Shown piece by piece: positions 34,956-45,041 of a stretch of 64,000 bases of DNA. The stretch is taken from NCBI RefSeq assembly GCF_001488575.1, contig NZ_LN831302.1, positions 1,240,001 to 1,304,000 on the forward strand, given 5' to 3'. Position numbers and translations under genes: made by a program. The notes under the pieces are model-generated. The model was not told the DNA's origin. It did no database searches and saw nothing but the letters and a program-made list of their open reading frames with translations. The first letter of the stretch is position 1. Each line of letters starts with the position of its first letter. Source of the DNA: Halobacterium hubeiense (GTDB taxonomy: Archaea; Halobacteriota; Halobacteria; Halobacteriales; Halobacteriaceae).

Positions 34956-35822
34956 ATGGCGACCGAGACAGACCAACCGACGGCGCGCTCGGCGCGGTTC
35001 ACAGACCGGCTCCCCGACCACGTGCCGATGCACCTCGGGCTCGTCGCCGCAATCGCGCTGATGGCGTCGCCGCTCGTGCTCGCGGTCGTGATGAGCACGC
35101 AGACCACGACGGAGGTCTACCAAGTGACGAACGTCGGCATCGGCAGTCAGGGCCTCAGCAACTATCAGGCCGCGCTCACGGAGTACAACTTCACCACGTA
35201 CATGGTCAACTCCCTCGTGATGAGCGTCGTCATCGTCGTCGCGAAGGTCGCGCTCTCGTTGCTCGCGGCGCTCGCGCTCGTCTACTACGAGCTCCCCTAC
35301 GAGCGCGCCATCTTCATGTTCATCCTCCTCACGCTGCTGTTGCCGGTGCCGGTCCGCATCGTCCCCCTGTTCCAGCTGATGGCGGACCTCGGGTGGACGA
35401 ACACGCTGCTGGCGTTGACCGGACCGTACGTCGCCAGCGCCACCGCGGTCTTCCTCTTCCGCCAGCACTTCATGTCGATTCCCGACTCGCTGATCGAGAC
35501 CGCGCGCGTCGACGGCGTCGGCCCGCTGCGGTTCCTGTTCGGCGTGCTCGTCCCGATGTCCCGGGGCATGATTGCCGGCGTCTGCGTCATCACGTTCATC
35601 TACGCGTGGAACCAGTTCCTCTGGCCGCTGGTCGCAGTCACCAACAAGAGCAGTCAAGTCGTCCAGGTCGGCATCCGCTACATCCAGGGGTCTGCGCAGG
35701 CCGGCCTCACGCAGTGGGGTCTGATTATGGCCGCCGCTGTCCTCGCGTTGCTCCCGCCGCTGTTCGTGTTGCTCGCGCTGCACCGCCCGCTCCTCGAAAC
35801 GTTCGCCATTCAACAGAAGTGA
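34956..35822 (+). CDS. ugpE: ABC transporter permease, UgpE/MalG-like
   Basis: A 288-residue permease, six helices. EAA loop: DSLIETARVDGVGPLRFLFGVLVPMSRG. The extracellular TTTEVYQVTN segment after helix 1 is typical of MalG-like subunits. The ATPase gene starts five bases after its stop, so co-translation is likely. Confidence 0.88.
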   Translation: MATETDQPTARSARFTDRLPDHVPMHLGLVAAIALMASPLVLAVVMSTQTTTEVYQVTNVGIGSQGLSNYQAALTEYNFTTYMVNSLVMSVVIVVAKVALSLLAALALVYYELPYERAIFMFILLTLLLPVPVRIVPLFQLMADLGWTNTLLALTGPYVASATAVFLFRQHFMSIPDSLIETARVDGVGPLRFLFGVLVPMSRGMIAGVCVITFIYAWNQFLWPLVAVTNKSSQVVQVGIRYIQGSAQAGLTQWGLIMAAAVLALLPPLFVLLALHRPLLETFAIQQK

Positions 35823-35827
35823 CCGAG

Positions 35828-36961
<1,134 letters not shown>

Positions 36962-36990
36962 GCCAAGGACTCTTCGACGGTCGAAGCAGG

Positions 36991-37009
36991 TCACTGGGTG
37001 GGACAGTGA
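36991..37009 (+). terminator. Short hairpin after the ABC operon
   Basis: TCACTG (36991-36996) pairs with CAGTGA (37004-37009), loop seven bases, 30 bases after the ugpC stop. A T-run is missing, so its role as terminator is only suggested. Confidence 0.3.
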
Positions 37010-37095
37010 ACGTGCGCCGGCCAGAGGAGGGCGAACGGACGTGCAGGTGGATGTCAGAGGCCGCCTGCGGGAGCCGACGCACTCGGAGGGAGCCA

Positions 37096-37118
37096 CCCCA
37101 CGGAGATAATCGGTGGGG
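37096..37118 (+). terminator. GC-rich hairpin downstream of the ABC operon
   Basis: CCCCAC (37096-37101) pairs with GTGGGG (37113-37118) around an 11-base loop. It lies between the operon and a convergent HTH gene and may end transcripts from either side. The rest of 36962-37241 shows no gene. Confidence 0.35.
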
Positions 37119-37241
37119 CGGAGTTGCAGACCCTGCGACAAGCGGATAATGTTGCTGGATGGGGGACGGTGCGTCGGTCACCCGACGGAACCGGCTGTCG
37201 TCGCACTGCGAGCGTGGTCGCGGCGCGGAGTCGCGAACGCC

Positions 37242-37754
37242 TTACGAGGTCAGTGGCGCTTCGAGTCGGCCGACATCGAGTTCCAGTTCATTCGCCTCGT
37301 GGTCGATAGCCTCGATTTCGCCGCCGACGACGAGAGCGGTCTTCGGCGTCGGGCCGACCAGAATCGGGTCGCCGGTGCCGAACTCGTCGATGGAGTCGGC
37401 GAACGCCACGCGGGCGCGGCACTGCTCGGGGTGGTTCACGGCCGTGAAGTCGATTTCGGTGACGGTGACGTCGGTGCGGGCGTAGTCGTGGGCGAGCGTC
37501 AGGTCCGCCGTGCCGTCGCGCGACTGGTCGTCGAGCGCGCGGTAGGCCTCGGCGGTCGGCTTGTACCCGCCCTTCGGGCCGGTGATGCCCTCGACCAGGT
37601 CGAGCGCGCTCAGGCCCTGCAGGTCGCTCCTGACCGTTCCCGGGTGACAGCCGACGGCGTCGGCGATGTCGTCGCCGGAGATTGGCGATTCCTCGCTCTG
37701 GTAGTGGCTGACGATGCATTCGAGGACGTCCGTTTGCCGGTCGGTCAACTCCAT
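37242..37754 (-). CDS. HTH transcriptional regulator with C-terminal sensor domain
   Basis: A 170-residue protein. An N-terminal winged helix (LTDRQTDVLECIVSHYQSEESPISGDDIADAVGCHPGTVRSDLQGL) resembles HrcA/Rrf2-type HTH. The C-terminal half is a beta-rich domain with LTLAHDYARTDVTVTEIDF. ATG at 37754 is selected because a GCATATC box lies about 28 bases before it; the longer frame to 37844 adds a region lacking family similarity. Convergent with the ABC importer, so control of it is possible but not shown. Confidence 0.8.
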   Translation of the reverse strand: MELTDRQTDVLECIVSHYQSEESPISGDDIADAVGCHPGTVRSDLQGLSALDLVEGITGPKGGYKPTAEAYRALDDQSRDGTADLTLAHDYARTDVTVTEIDFTAVNHPEQCRARVAFADSIDEFGTGDPILVGPTPKTALVVGGEIEAIDHEANELELDVGRLEAPLTS

Positions 37755-38062
37755 CCCAATCGTATCGGACCGAGGCGCGGCGGGGAGATATGCGTTTGGT
37801 CCGACCCGGCTCGCGCGCCGACCCACAGTCGCCGCCGGTGCCACCGGCCGGCGACTCCCCCGTCGTGCTCGTCACCGGCTAAACAGACGAGTGCCGGGAC
37901 CGCACACGCCCGCGAAGCAGCCAGTGTTGTATTAATCTCACACTACCTGTCGGTGGGCAGCCGGTCGCCGGAGCGGAACCACGGTCGTCAGTCAGCGTTC
38001 CCCCACCGGAGAAAACCGCGAGAACGCCCGTGGACTCCGCGGGACAGGTGCTTTCGCGCGGG
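37755..38062. other. Intergenic region with an inverted repeat around an AT-rich core
   Basis: About 300 bases without a credible gene. AGTGT (37923-37927) and ACACT (37940-37944) flank the AT-rich core TGTATTAATCTC. This looks like an isolated promoter or operator, but no gene starts nearby on the plus strand. The rest is GC-rich and unstructured. Confidence 0.35.
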
Positions 38063-38467
38063 TTAGCTCTCCGCGGACTGCGGGGCGCCGTCGGCCTGCT
38101 CGTACTTGGTTTCGAACTCCTGGATGAGTTGCCCCATCTTCGCGTACCAGTCGTTGAGCATCCGCTGCATGTCGTCGGTGATTTGGGCGGGGTCGTTCGG
38201 CGAGTAGACGTGGTAGTAGCCGCCCTGCTCGTAGTTGACCTGCTCTTTCTCGATGAATCCGGTCTGGAGGAGCCGCTGAACGGCTCGATAGGCCGTCGAG
38301 CGTTCGCGGTCGACGACGTCCGCGAGCTCGTCGACGGTCATCGGCTCGTCCGCCTCGACCAGCGCCTGGAAGCACTCCTTGTCCAGTTCCTTGAGGCCGT
38401 GGAAACACTCCAGCAGCCCCTCGCACTCCATGTCCCGACGGAGCTGCTCGGACATCGAATCTGGCAT
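38063..38467 (-). CDS. HTH transcriptional regulator (TrmB-like)
   Basis: A 134-residue protein with a winged HTH at residues about 30-100 (DKECFQALVEADEPMTVDELADVVDRERSTAYRAVQRLLQTGFIEKEQVNYEQGGYYHVY) and a helical tail that probably dimerises. ATG at 38467; a second ATG four codons later is possible. A TTATCC box lies 30-36 bases upstream. The frame from 38713 has no coding look. A two-Cys pair (Cys15/Cys21 by this start) near the N-terminus could sense redox state. Confidence 0.85.
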   Translation of the reverse strand: MPDSMSEQLRRDMECEGLLECFHGLKELDKECFQALVEADEPMTVDELADVVDRERSTAYRAVQRLLQTGFIEKEQVNYEQGGYYHVYSPNDPAQITDDMQRMLNDWYAKMGQLIQEFETKYEQADGAPQSAES

Positions 38468-38783
38468 TAGTATCACGCGGACGTAGTGACCGTGCAGGGA
38501 TAAGATTTTTGTATAGATTGCACAATCTCGCGCTATCAGGGCCCGAGCTCCGGGAACTCGTGGGCGGAGTGTCCCGGAGACCCGCCGCCGCCCGGCACCC
38601 GGCCGATCTTGGAACAGATACACGAGGCGTAATGGGACTCCGCGCGCCGCTGGCCGCCGCCGAGTGACTGGGCGGCCTACTCGCGGCAACCAATCACCGC
38701 TCCATCGTAGCAAGACTTGCTGTGCTTCGCCCGCGTCCAGTCGAAGAAGTTTTGTCCTCTACGCCCAATACCCTACACGAACA

Positions 38784-39221
38784 ATGATCCCTATCGACCC
38801 CGCAGACATCGACCCCGAGGACTACGGCGAGGCCCAGACGACGCTGGAGATGGACCACGAGGCGGCAGTCGAACACGTCCGCGAGGTGTTCGCGGACGCG
38901 GGCTTCGGCGTCCCCGTGGAGTTCTCCCCCTCGGAGATGCTCAACGAGAAAATCGACGCGGACCGCGACCCCTACTACGTGCTCGGCGCGTGCAACCCCG
39001 AGTTCGCGGACCGCGCGCTCGACGCGACCGACAACCGCCTCGGCGCGCTGATGCCGTGCAACGTCGTCGTCTGGGAGGAGGAGCCCGGCCGACAGCGCGT
39101 CTACCACGTCTCCATCATGCGCATCGCGCGGCTGCTTGGCCTCGACGCCGACGAGGACGCCATGGCGGACATCGTCGCCGAGACCGGCGAACTCGTCGAC
39201 GAGGCCTTCGAGAACCTCTGA
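38784..39221 (+). CDS. DUF302-domain protein
   Basis: A 145-residue protein. The DUF302 pattern is visible as EHVREVFADAGFGVPVEFSPSEMLNEKI and YYVLGACNPEFADRAL.ATDNRLGALMPCNVVVWEE. DUF302 proteins are found beside redox and stress genes; biochemical role is unknown. Its stop TGA shares one base with the start of the methyltransferase that follows, indicating co-translation. Confidence 0.9.
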   Translation: MIPIDPADIDPEDYGEAQTTLEMDHEAAVEHVREVFADAGFGVPVEFSPSEMLNEKIDADRDPYYVLGACNPEFADRALDATDNRLGALMPCNVVVWEEEPGRQRVYHVSIMRIARLLGLDADEDAMADIVAETGELVDEAFENL

Positions 39222-39781
39222 TGGGCCACCACACGTTCGACGCGTCGCGCGCCGACAAGCTCGAAGACGCCGCGCGCCGATACCGGTTCCTCTCCGCGGA
39301 GGAACTACTGGGCGCGCTCGCACTCGACCCCACCGACGCCGTCGTTGACCTCGGCAGCGGAACCGGCTTCTACACCGACGACGTCGCGCCACACGCCGGA
39401 CAGGTGTACGCGGTGGACGTTCAGGAAGCGATGCACGACTACTACCGACAGAAGGGCGTCCCCGACAAGGTCGAACTCGTGACCGGCGGCGTAGATGACC
39501 TCCCGTTCGAGACCGGCAGCCTCGACGCGGCGTTCGCTACGATGACCTACCACGAGTTCGCGAGCGCCGCGGCGCTCGCGGAAGTCGCGCGAGTGCTGGA
39601 CGACGCCGCGACGCTGGTCGTCGCCGACTGGGCGGCCAGCGGGAGCGGCGATGTCGGCCCGCCGGTCGCGGAGCGATACACTGCCGACGACGCGGCGGAC
39701 GCGCTCCGCGACAGCGGCTTCGACGTCGAAACGCGGGCCGTGCGACCGGAGACCTTCGTCGTGGTCGCGACCCCGGGCTGA
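39221..39781 (+). CDS. Class I SAM-dependent methyltransferase
   Basis: A 186-residue Rossmann methyltransferase. Motif I is VVDLGSGTGFYTDDVAPH, post-I acidic residue in VYAVDVQEAM, and motif II near LDAAFATMTYHEF. Similar small enzymes are arsenite or ubiquinone-type methyltransferases, but the substrate is not readable. Coupled to DUF302. Confidence 0.88.
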   Translation: MGHHTFDASRADKLEDAARRYRFLSAEELLGALALDPTDAVVDLGSGTGFYTDDVAPHAGQVYAVDVQEAMHDYYRQKGVPDKVELVTGGVDDLPFETGSLDAAFATMTYHEFASAAALAEVARVLDDAATLVVADWAASGSGDVGPPVAERYTADDAADALRDSGFDVETRAVRPETFVVVATPG

Positions 39782-40418
39782 GGGCGGAGTTCCGCCGTGG
39801 TCGCTCCGTTCTACGAGCGATTAGTTCGACGGTCACGCGACGCGACCCCACCCAACGCTCCTCGCCGTGAAGAAATATACGAAAGCATAGATGACTAGCG
39901 TTCAGTCAGATACTAATTGTGAAAATCGGAAGCGGTTCGGTGGGTGGGACCGCACGTTCGAGCGGCGGGGTCTTCGAGAGCCGCGCCTCTCGCGCGGTAG
40001 GAGTGAATCAGTCGATTAGCCCCTCGTGTTCCGGTTTCGTGTACTTTGTCACTCGCCGAGTCGCTGTCACCGGTTCTCCGCAGAGCCGAATCCACGATGG
40101 GAAAGTCTGCGAGAGAACGAGCATCTGAATGCCCCAATTTCCGGCACAGCAACGATTTTCTCGGGTATTACGTGCTGTAGTGGTCGCGTGTCCACGGCCT
40201 CGGTCGTCAAAGTCCGACGACAGACCGCGACCGTCACCGAACGAGGTTTGAACGGGAAACTACCAGTATTCTTTGTATTCTCTGTATTCGATAGGACTGG
40301 TAATCATACCGTGAGTCGGGACGCCTCGTCGCGGTTCGGCGTCCGACTGTAAGGGACCAGCTCACTCGCAGAGTATTACACCGATACAGTTGTAACGATG
40401 GAGCGAGTGGGTTGACGC
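39782..40418. other. Long AT-enriched intergenic region upstream of rdfA
   Basis: About 640 bases, markedly lower in GC than its surroundings, with no frame of coding quality. It contains a repeat-bearing hairpin at 40261-40302. Several TATA-like stretches (AAATATACG near 39873, GTATTACACC near 40373) occur; the latter is about 45 bases from the rdfA start. Confidence 0.5.
40261..40302. repeat. Three GTATTC repeats enclosed in an inverted repeat
   Basis: GTATTC occurs at 40266, 40275 and 40284 at exact nine-base spacing. The array is enclosed by the inverted repeat TACCAGT (40261-40267) and ACTGGTA (40296-40302). It is about 120 bases before the rdfA start. Iteron-like binding sites or a structured operator are both possible. 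Confidence 0.6.
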
Positions 40419-41021
40419 ATGAGTGAGTCGTCGCGGCCCAACAGCAAGGTCGCACGCGTCATCGAGCAGTACGACCTCGGCGGCATGGGCGAACAACTGG
40501 AAGTCGCGTGGACGGGCGAGCACGGCGAGCGGACGAGCCTCCGCGACCTCGCCGACGAGTTCAACCGCGCGGTACTGGACGCGGCCATCCGGCGCTCGGA
40601 CGGCGCCGTCCCGGAGACGGACGTGCAGAGCGCCTACCAGACGCTAACCGGCGACGACGTCTCCAGCGCCGACCGGATGCGCAAGCAGCGCGAACTCGAA
40701 TCCATGGGCGTGGACGTCGACGCCGTCCAGTCGGACTTCGTCACCCACCAGGCGATTCACACGTACCTCACGGAGTACCGGGAGGCCGAGCTCCCCGACC
40801 AGTCCAGCGATCCCGACCAGAAGGCCGAGATGCTCGAACGCCTCCGCGGCCGGACCGCCGCGGTCACCGAGTCGACCGTCGCAGCGCAGGTGTCAAGCGG
40901 CGAACTCAGCAAGCGCGACTACGACGTCATCGTGGACGTCCGAGTCATCTGCGGGGACTGCGGCACCGACTACGCCGCCGGCGAACTCGTCCGGCAGGGC
41001 GGCTGCGACTGCACCGTGTGA
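40419..41021 (+). CDS. rdfA: Rod-determining factor RdfA
   Basis: A 200-residue haloarchaeal protein. It fits the RdfA family known for controlling the rod/disk cell-shape transition in Haloferax volcanii: the N-terminus SKVARVIEQYDLGGMGEQLEVAWTG, an HTH-like middle with TSLRDLADEFNRAVLDAAI, and the conserved C-terminal zinc-ribbon-like Cys pattern ICGDCGTDYAAGELVRQGGCDC. The ATG follows a GTTGTAACG run. It precedes the SMC-related gene by 51 bases on the same strand, an arrangement also seen in other haloarchaea as I recall. Confidence 0.85.
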   Translation: MSESSRPNSKVARVIEQYDLGGMGEQLEVAWTGEHGERTSLRDLADEFNRAVLDAAIRRSDGAVPETDVQSAYQTLTGDDVSSADRMRKQRELESMGVDVDAVQSDFVTHQAIHTYLTEYREAELPDQSSDPDQKAEMLERLRGRTAAVTESTVAAQVSSGELSKRDYDVIVDVRVICGDCGTDYAAGELVRQGGCDCTV

Positions 41022-41072
41022 CCCGAGACGGGAGACAACACTTAAGCCGCGCTCGCGTCTGATACACACTCA

Positions 41073-43019
41073 ATGGGATCAGAGCAGTCTCTCGAGCGCG
41101 ACGTCCACGTCCGCGCTCGGAACGTCGGCGGCATCGACGAGGCGGAAGTGTCGCTTCCCCCGGGCGTGACCGTGCTGACCGGGCGGAACGCGACCAACCG
41201 AACGTCGTTCCTGCAGTCGATTATGGCCGGGCTCGGCAGCGAGCGCGCCACCCTGAAAGGCGACACCGACGAGGGCGAAGTCGAACTCCGCGTGGACGGC
41301 GAGACGTACACGCGAACACTCACGCGCAACGGCGACACCGTCGTCTACGGCGGCGACCCCTACCTCGACGACCCCGCGGTCGCCGACCAGTTCGCGTTCC
41401 TCCTGGAGAACACGGAAGTCCGACGCGCCGTGGCGCGCGGCGACGACCTCCGGGAGATCATCATGGACCCGGTGGACACCGACGAGATCGAAGCGCAGAT
41501 TCGGGACCTCGAGAACGAGAAGCGCGACCTCGACGACCAGATAGAGGAGCTGGAGCGAATCGAGGACGAACTTCCGGAGCTGGAAGCCGAGAAGCGCGAC
41601 CTCGAAGCCGACATCGAGGACGCCCGCGAGGAGCTCGCCGATGTCGAGGACGAAATCGAGTCGCGTGACGTCAGCCTCGAACAGAGCCGCTCGCAGAAGG
41701 AAGCCATCGAGGAGGCCTTCGAGGCCCTGCGGGACGCCCGCGCCGACCTCGAAGACGTCGAGTTCGAACTGGAGACCGAACGGCAGACCCTCGAGGACCT
41801 CCGCGAGGAGCGCGACCGACTCGAATCAGAGCTGGCGGACGCCGACGAGCACGACGAGAACCCCGACCAGCTCGCCGGCCGCATCGACGAACTGCGCGAG
41901 CGCAAGCGCGCGCTCGACGACACCATCAGCCAGCTCGGCAGCGTCATCAGCTTCAACGAGGAGATGCTCGACGGCGAGGGGCTGGACCTCGACGAGTTCG
42001 GGGACGACTCGAACGCCGACCCGACCGAGCAGCTGCTGGACGAGACCGAGGACGTGGTCTGCTGGACGTGCGGGTCGGAGGTCGAACGCGACCGCATCGA
42101 GGGCACCGTCGACCACCTCCGCGAGCTGCGCGCGGAGAAGCTCGACGAGCGCAGCGACCTCGACGACCAGATAGAGGAGCTGTCGGCGACGCGCTCGGAG
42201 ATTCAGCGCCAGCAGCGCGAGCGCGAGCGCACCCAGCGACGCCTCTCGGAGGTCGAGAGCGAAATCGAAGCCACGGAGGGACGCATCGAGTCGCTGGAGG
42301 AGTCGCTGGCGGACCAGCAGGAGGAAGTAAAGCGGCTGGAGGCCGAGACCGAGGACGCCGGCACGGGCGGCGACTACGACGAGGTGCTGGAGCTCCACCG
42401 GGAGTCCAACGAGATCGAACTGCGCATCGAGCGCCTCGAGAGCGACCTCGCGGACGTCGAGGCCGAAATCGAGGACCACGAGGAGACGCTCCGGGAGCGC
42501 GACGACCTCTCGGAGCGCCGCGAGGAAATCGACGACGAGCTCACCGACCTCCGCACGAAAGTCGACCGCATCGAGGCGGAGGCCGTCGAGGAGTTCAACG
42601 ACCACATGGAGTCCGTGCTCGCGGTGCTGGAGTACGACAACATCGAGCGCATCTGGGTGGAGCGCCGCGAGCGCGAGGTCCGCGAGGGCCGCCGCAAGGT
42701 CGAGAAGACGACCTTCGACCTCCACGTCATCCGCGCGACCGACGACGGCACCTCCTACCGCGACACTATCGACCACCTCTCGGAGAGCGAGCGCGAGGTG
42801 ACCGGCCTCGTGTTCGCGCTGGCGGGCTACCTCGTCCACGAGGTCTACGAGGACGTCCCGTTCATGGTGCTGGACTCGCTAGAGGCCATCGACTCCGACC
42901 GCATCGCGCGCGTCGTCGACTACTTCAGCGACTACGCTGACTACCTCGTCGTCGCCCTCCTCCCGGAGGACGCGCAGGCGCTCTCCGAGGAGTACACGTA
43001 CGTCGAGCAGATCGACTGA
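41073..43019 (+). CDS. Archaea-specific SMC-related protein (Sph/ASRP)
   Basis: A 648-residue protein with Rad50/SMC shape: N-terminal ATPase part (1-150), a long antiparallel coiled coil (about 160-320 and 340-510), a hinge CWTC (Cys330/Cys333) like a zinc hook, and a C-terminal part. The ATPase motifs are altered: the P-loop is GRNATNRTS (37-45) with Arg instead of Lys, the signature is LSESER (569-574) and Walker B is FMVLDSLEAID (597-607) with Ser instead of the catalytic Glu. This pattern is known for archaea-specific SMC-related proteins. Probably scaffolds DNA or shape factors; it follows rdfA. Confidence 0.88.
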   Translation: MGSEQSLERDVHVRARNVGGIDEAEVSLPPGVTVLTGRNATNRTSFLQSIMAGLGSERATLKGDTDEGEVELRVDGETYTRTLTRNGDTVVYGGDPYLDDPAVADQFAFLLENTEVRRAVARGDDLREIIMDPVDTDEIEAQIRDLENEKRDLDDQIEELERIEDELPELEAEKRDLEADIEDAREELADVEDEIESRDVSLEQSRSQKEAIEEAFEALRDARADLEDVEFELETERQTLEDLREERDRLESELADADEHDENPDQLAGRIDELRERKRALDDTISQLGSVISFNEEMLDGEGLDLDEFGDDSNADPTEQLLDETEDVVCWTCGSEVERDRIEGTVDHLRELRAEKLDERSDLDDQIEELSATRSEIQRQQRERERTQRRLSEVESEIEATEGRIESLEESLADQQEEVKRLEAETEDAGTGGDYDEVLELHRESNEIELRIERLESDLADVEAEIEDHEETLRERDDLSERREEIDDELTDLRTKVDRIEAEAVEEFNDHMESVLAVLEYDNIERIWVERREREVREGRRKVEKTTFDLHVIRATDDGTSYRDTIDHLSESEREVTGLVFALAGYLVHEVYEDVPFMVLDSLEAIDSDRIARVVDYFSDYADYLVVALLPEDAQALSEEYTYVEQID

Positions 43020-43475
43020 CCGCCGCGCCGCCGTGCCGCCACGTCCCCCGGTCGGCGTTCGTTCGGCCGCCCCACGAACCGAAGTTCACGAAGTTGGTAC
43101 GTTTCCGTTTGTGATTAGTTTCGAATCAATTCTAGGAGCTGCTGCGTACGTCTTCGTCGCCGACGAGTGAACGCCGGAATGGCAGAGAGTCGAGAGGAAA
43201 CGAAATTCGGCTATCACGCGTCTAATCGCTTCTCGTATCGTTTCACCGCTCTTTCGAAAGCCATTCCAGAGCTGGAGCGGAACACCGGATGCCCACATCC
43301 GCGGAAGTCGAGCGTGAGCGTCCGAGGCGCGGTTTAATGAACATTCAATCACGGGACGACGAACTCGCAGCGAGTCCGCGAACGCACCGGCGTCAGAATC
43401 GAAAACGGCCTGTCGAGGACGGAATCATCGAAGTAGTGTACTGTTTTCGAATCCGAGTGGTCGCGCTCACGCAGG
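43020..43475. other. AT-enriched intergenic region after the SMC-related gene
   Basis: About 450 bases, lower GC, no gene of coding quality. A plus-strand fragment near 43135-43170 reads AAAYVFVADE then stop, which looks like a remnant C-terminus. A GATTAGTTTCGAATCAATT palindrome-like run sits at about 43111. No other structure seen. Confidence 0.45.
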
Positions 43476-44156
43476 TCAGTCGTCGGGTCGCGCGAACAAC
43501 CCCAGCGCCATCACCGCGGACGCCGCGACGACGGCGACGGTCGACCAGAGGAGGAGTTGCCGCGTCGCGCCCGGGGCGGTGGCCGCGAGGTCGACGAACA
43601 CGCGGACGTCGAGCGCGACGACGAGGAGTGCGCCGACGACGTCGAAGACGAGGTCGTAGGCGGTGTCCTTCCAGCCGTAGTACACCAGCACGGGTTCGAC
43701 GTCGTAGCGCTCGCCGACGGCGCGCGCGACGAGTTCGCCGAGTTCCCAGCAGACGCCCGCGAGGACCGTGTAACCCACGGCGGCGACGGCGACAACTGTC
43801 TGCGACGTGGATTCGCCCGCGACGACGAGCAGACCAGCGTACGCGAGCGCGGTCAACAGCGACGCCGAGAGCGCGTGCGTCAGGTGGTCCCACCACCACA
43901 CCGAGTCGTAGGGGCCGAGCATCCCGATAGAGTGTAGCAGGCCCGCGACCGCCGTCCAGAACGCCAGCTCCGGCGCGACGAACCCGCTCCCGGCGAACTC
44001 GAACCCGGCTGCAGCGGCGACGGCGACGCCGGCGACGGCCAGCGAGACGACGGCGTTGACTGCCGCCGCGACGTTCCCGCGGTGGACGGCGAGCGCGAGC
44101 ACGAGCGCGATGGCGGCGAGCAACGCGGTCAGGAGTGCAATCGCGGCGCTGTTCAT
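43476..44156 (-). CDS. Multi-pass membrane protein (DUF2238-like)
   Basis: A 226-residue protein with six or seven hydrophobic helices. The segment VWWWDHLTHALSASLLTALAY is typical of the DUF2238/YjdF-like family, with Asp-His and a following CWELGELVARAVGERYDVEPVLVYYGWKDTAYDLVFDVVGAL containing acidic and Tyr residues within the membrane. Function unknown. Confidence 0.75.
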   Translation of the reverse strand: MNSAAIALLTALLAAIALVLALAVHRGNVAAAVNAVVSLAVAGVAVAAAAGFEFAGSGFVAPELAFWTAVAGLLHSIGMLGPYDSVWWWDHLTHALSASLLTALAYAGLLVVAGESTSQTVVAVAAVGYTVLAGVCWELGELVARAVGERYDVEPVLVYYGWKDTAYDLVFDVVGALLVVALDVRVFVDLAATAPGATRQLLLWSTVAVVAASAVMALGLFARPDD

Positions 44157-44231
44157 CGGCGTGGGGAAGATACCGGCACCGGGCTATGATTCCTTCGGCT
44201 CGCGCCCGGCGCGGCGGCGCCGCGCGTATAT

Positions 44232-45008
44232 GTGGCTGGAGCACCTACGGGACGTATCTTGCACTCGGACTCCACCGGCCTCCACAAGGCGCCCCGCACG
44301 AACGTCTCCCAGAACCAGGGGAAGTTCCGCATCCACCTCAACTTCCCCGGGCGGAACCTCCCGGACCACGACGACCACGGCTACGGGCCGCTGGCGACCG
44401 TCGTGGAGTCGTTCATGGACCCGGATACGCTGATTTCGATGCACCAGCACCGCAACGAGGAGATAATCTCGTGGGTGCCCGCGGGCGTGATGCGCCACGA
44501 CGACGGCGAGGGCAACAAGCTCGTCACCGACCCCGACCACCTGATGGTGATGGGCGCCGGTGACGGCTTCTGGCACGAGGAGCGCACGCTCGCCGACGAC
44601 CCGCCGCTGCGCATGCTCCAGATATTCGTGCGGCCCCACAGCCTCGACCTCCCGGCGACCATCCAGCACGAGCCGATTCCCGACCCCGTCGCCGGCGAGT
44701 GGCGCCACCTCTTCGGCCCGGAGGCGTCGGACGCGCCCCTCACGGTTCGCAACGAGGTGGACTTCTACGATGTCCGCCTCGACGCGGGGAGTCGCGTCGC
44801 CATCCCATCGAAGGCGGGCCGGGACGTCTACTTCTACGTCTTCGACGGCGAAGTCACCGCGGACGGCACGCGCTTCGACGCGACGGAGAGCGGCCTGCTC
44901 GTCGGCGGCGACGCGGTGACGGTCACGGCAGAAACAGACGCGGTGCTCGTCGCGTTCCTCGTGGACCCCGACGCCCCCGTCACGCGGCAGGGAACCGTCG
45001 GTCGCTGA
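44232..45008 (+). CDS. Pirin-family bicupin protein
   Basis: A 258-residue pirin (YhaK-like) protein. Metal motif 1 (HQHRNEEIISWVPAGVMRHDDGEGN) gives two His and one Glu; the second His follows in DGFWHEE. The second cupin covers residues 165-250. Pirins are iron proteins; some bacterial ones are quercetinases, others act with transcription factors. No ATG fits: GTG at 44232 is the listed start, but the TATA box GTATATG at 44226-44232 argues for initiation further in, possibly TTG at 44259. Confidence 0.8.
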   Translation: MAGAPTGRILHSDSTGLHKAPRTNVSQNQGKFRIHLNFPGRNLPDHDDHGYGPLATVVESFMDPDTLISMHQHRNEEIISWVPAGVMRHDDGEGNKLVTDPDHLMVMGAGDGFWHEERTLADDPPLRMLQIFVRPHSLDLPATIQHEPIPDPVAGEWRHLFGPEASDAPLTVRNEVDFYDVRLDAGSRVAIPSKAGRDVYFYVFDGEVTADGTRFDATESGLLVGGDAVTVTAETDAVLVAFLVDPDAPVTRQGTVGR

Positions 45009-45041
45009 GCAAAGCCACCGCGACACCGGCGCGTCCGGCGT

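Noticed and set aside
40026-40352. A 108-residue plus-strand frame before rdfA
   Set aside because: Unbiased composition, Cys/Phe-rich without motifs, and it includes the repeat array.
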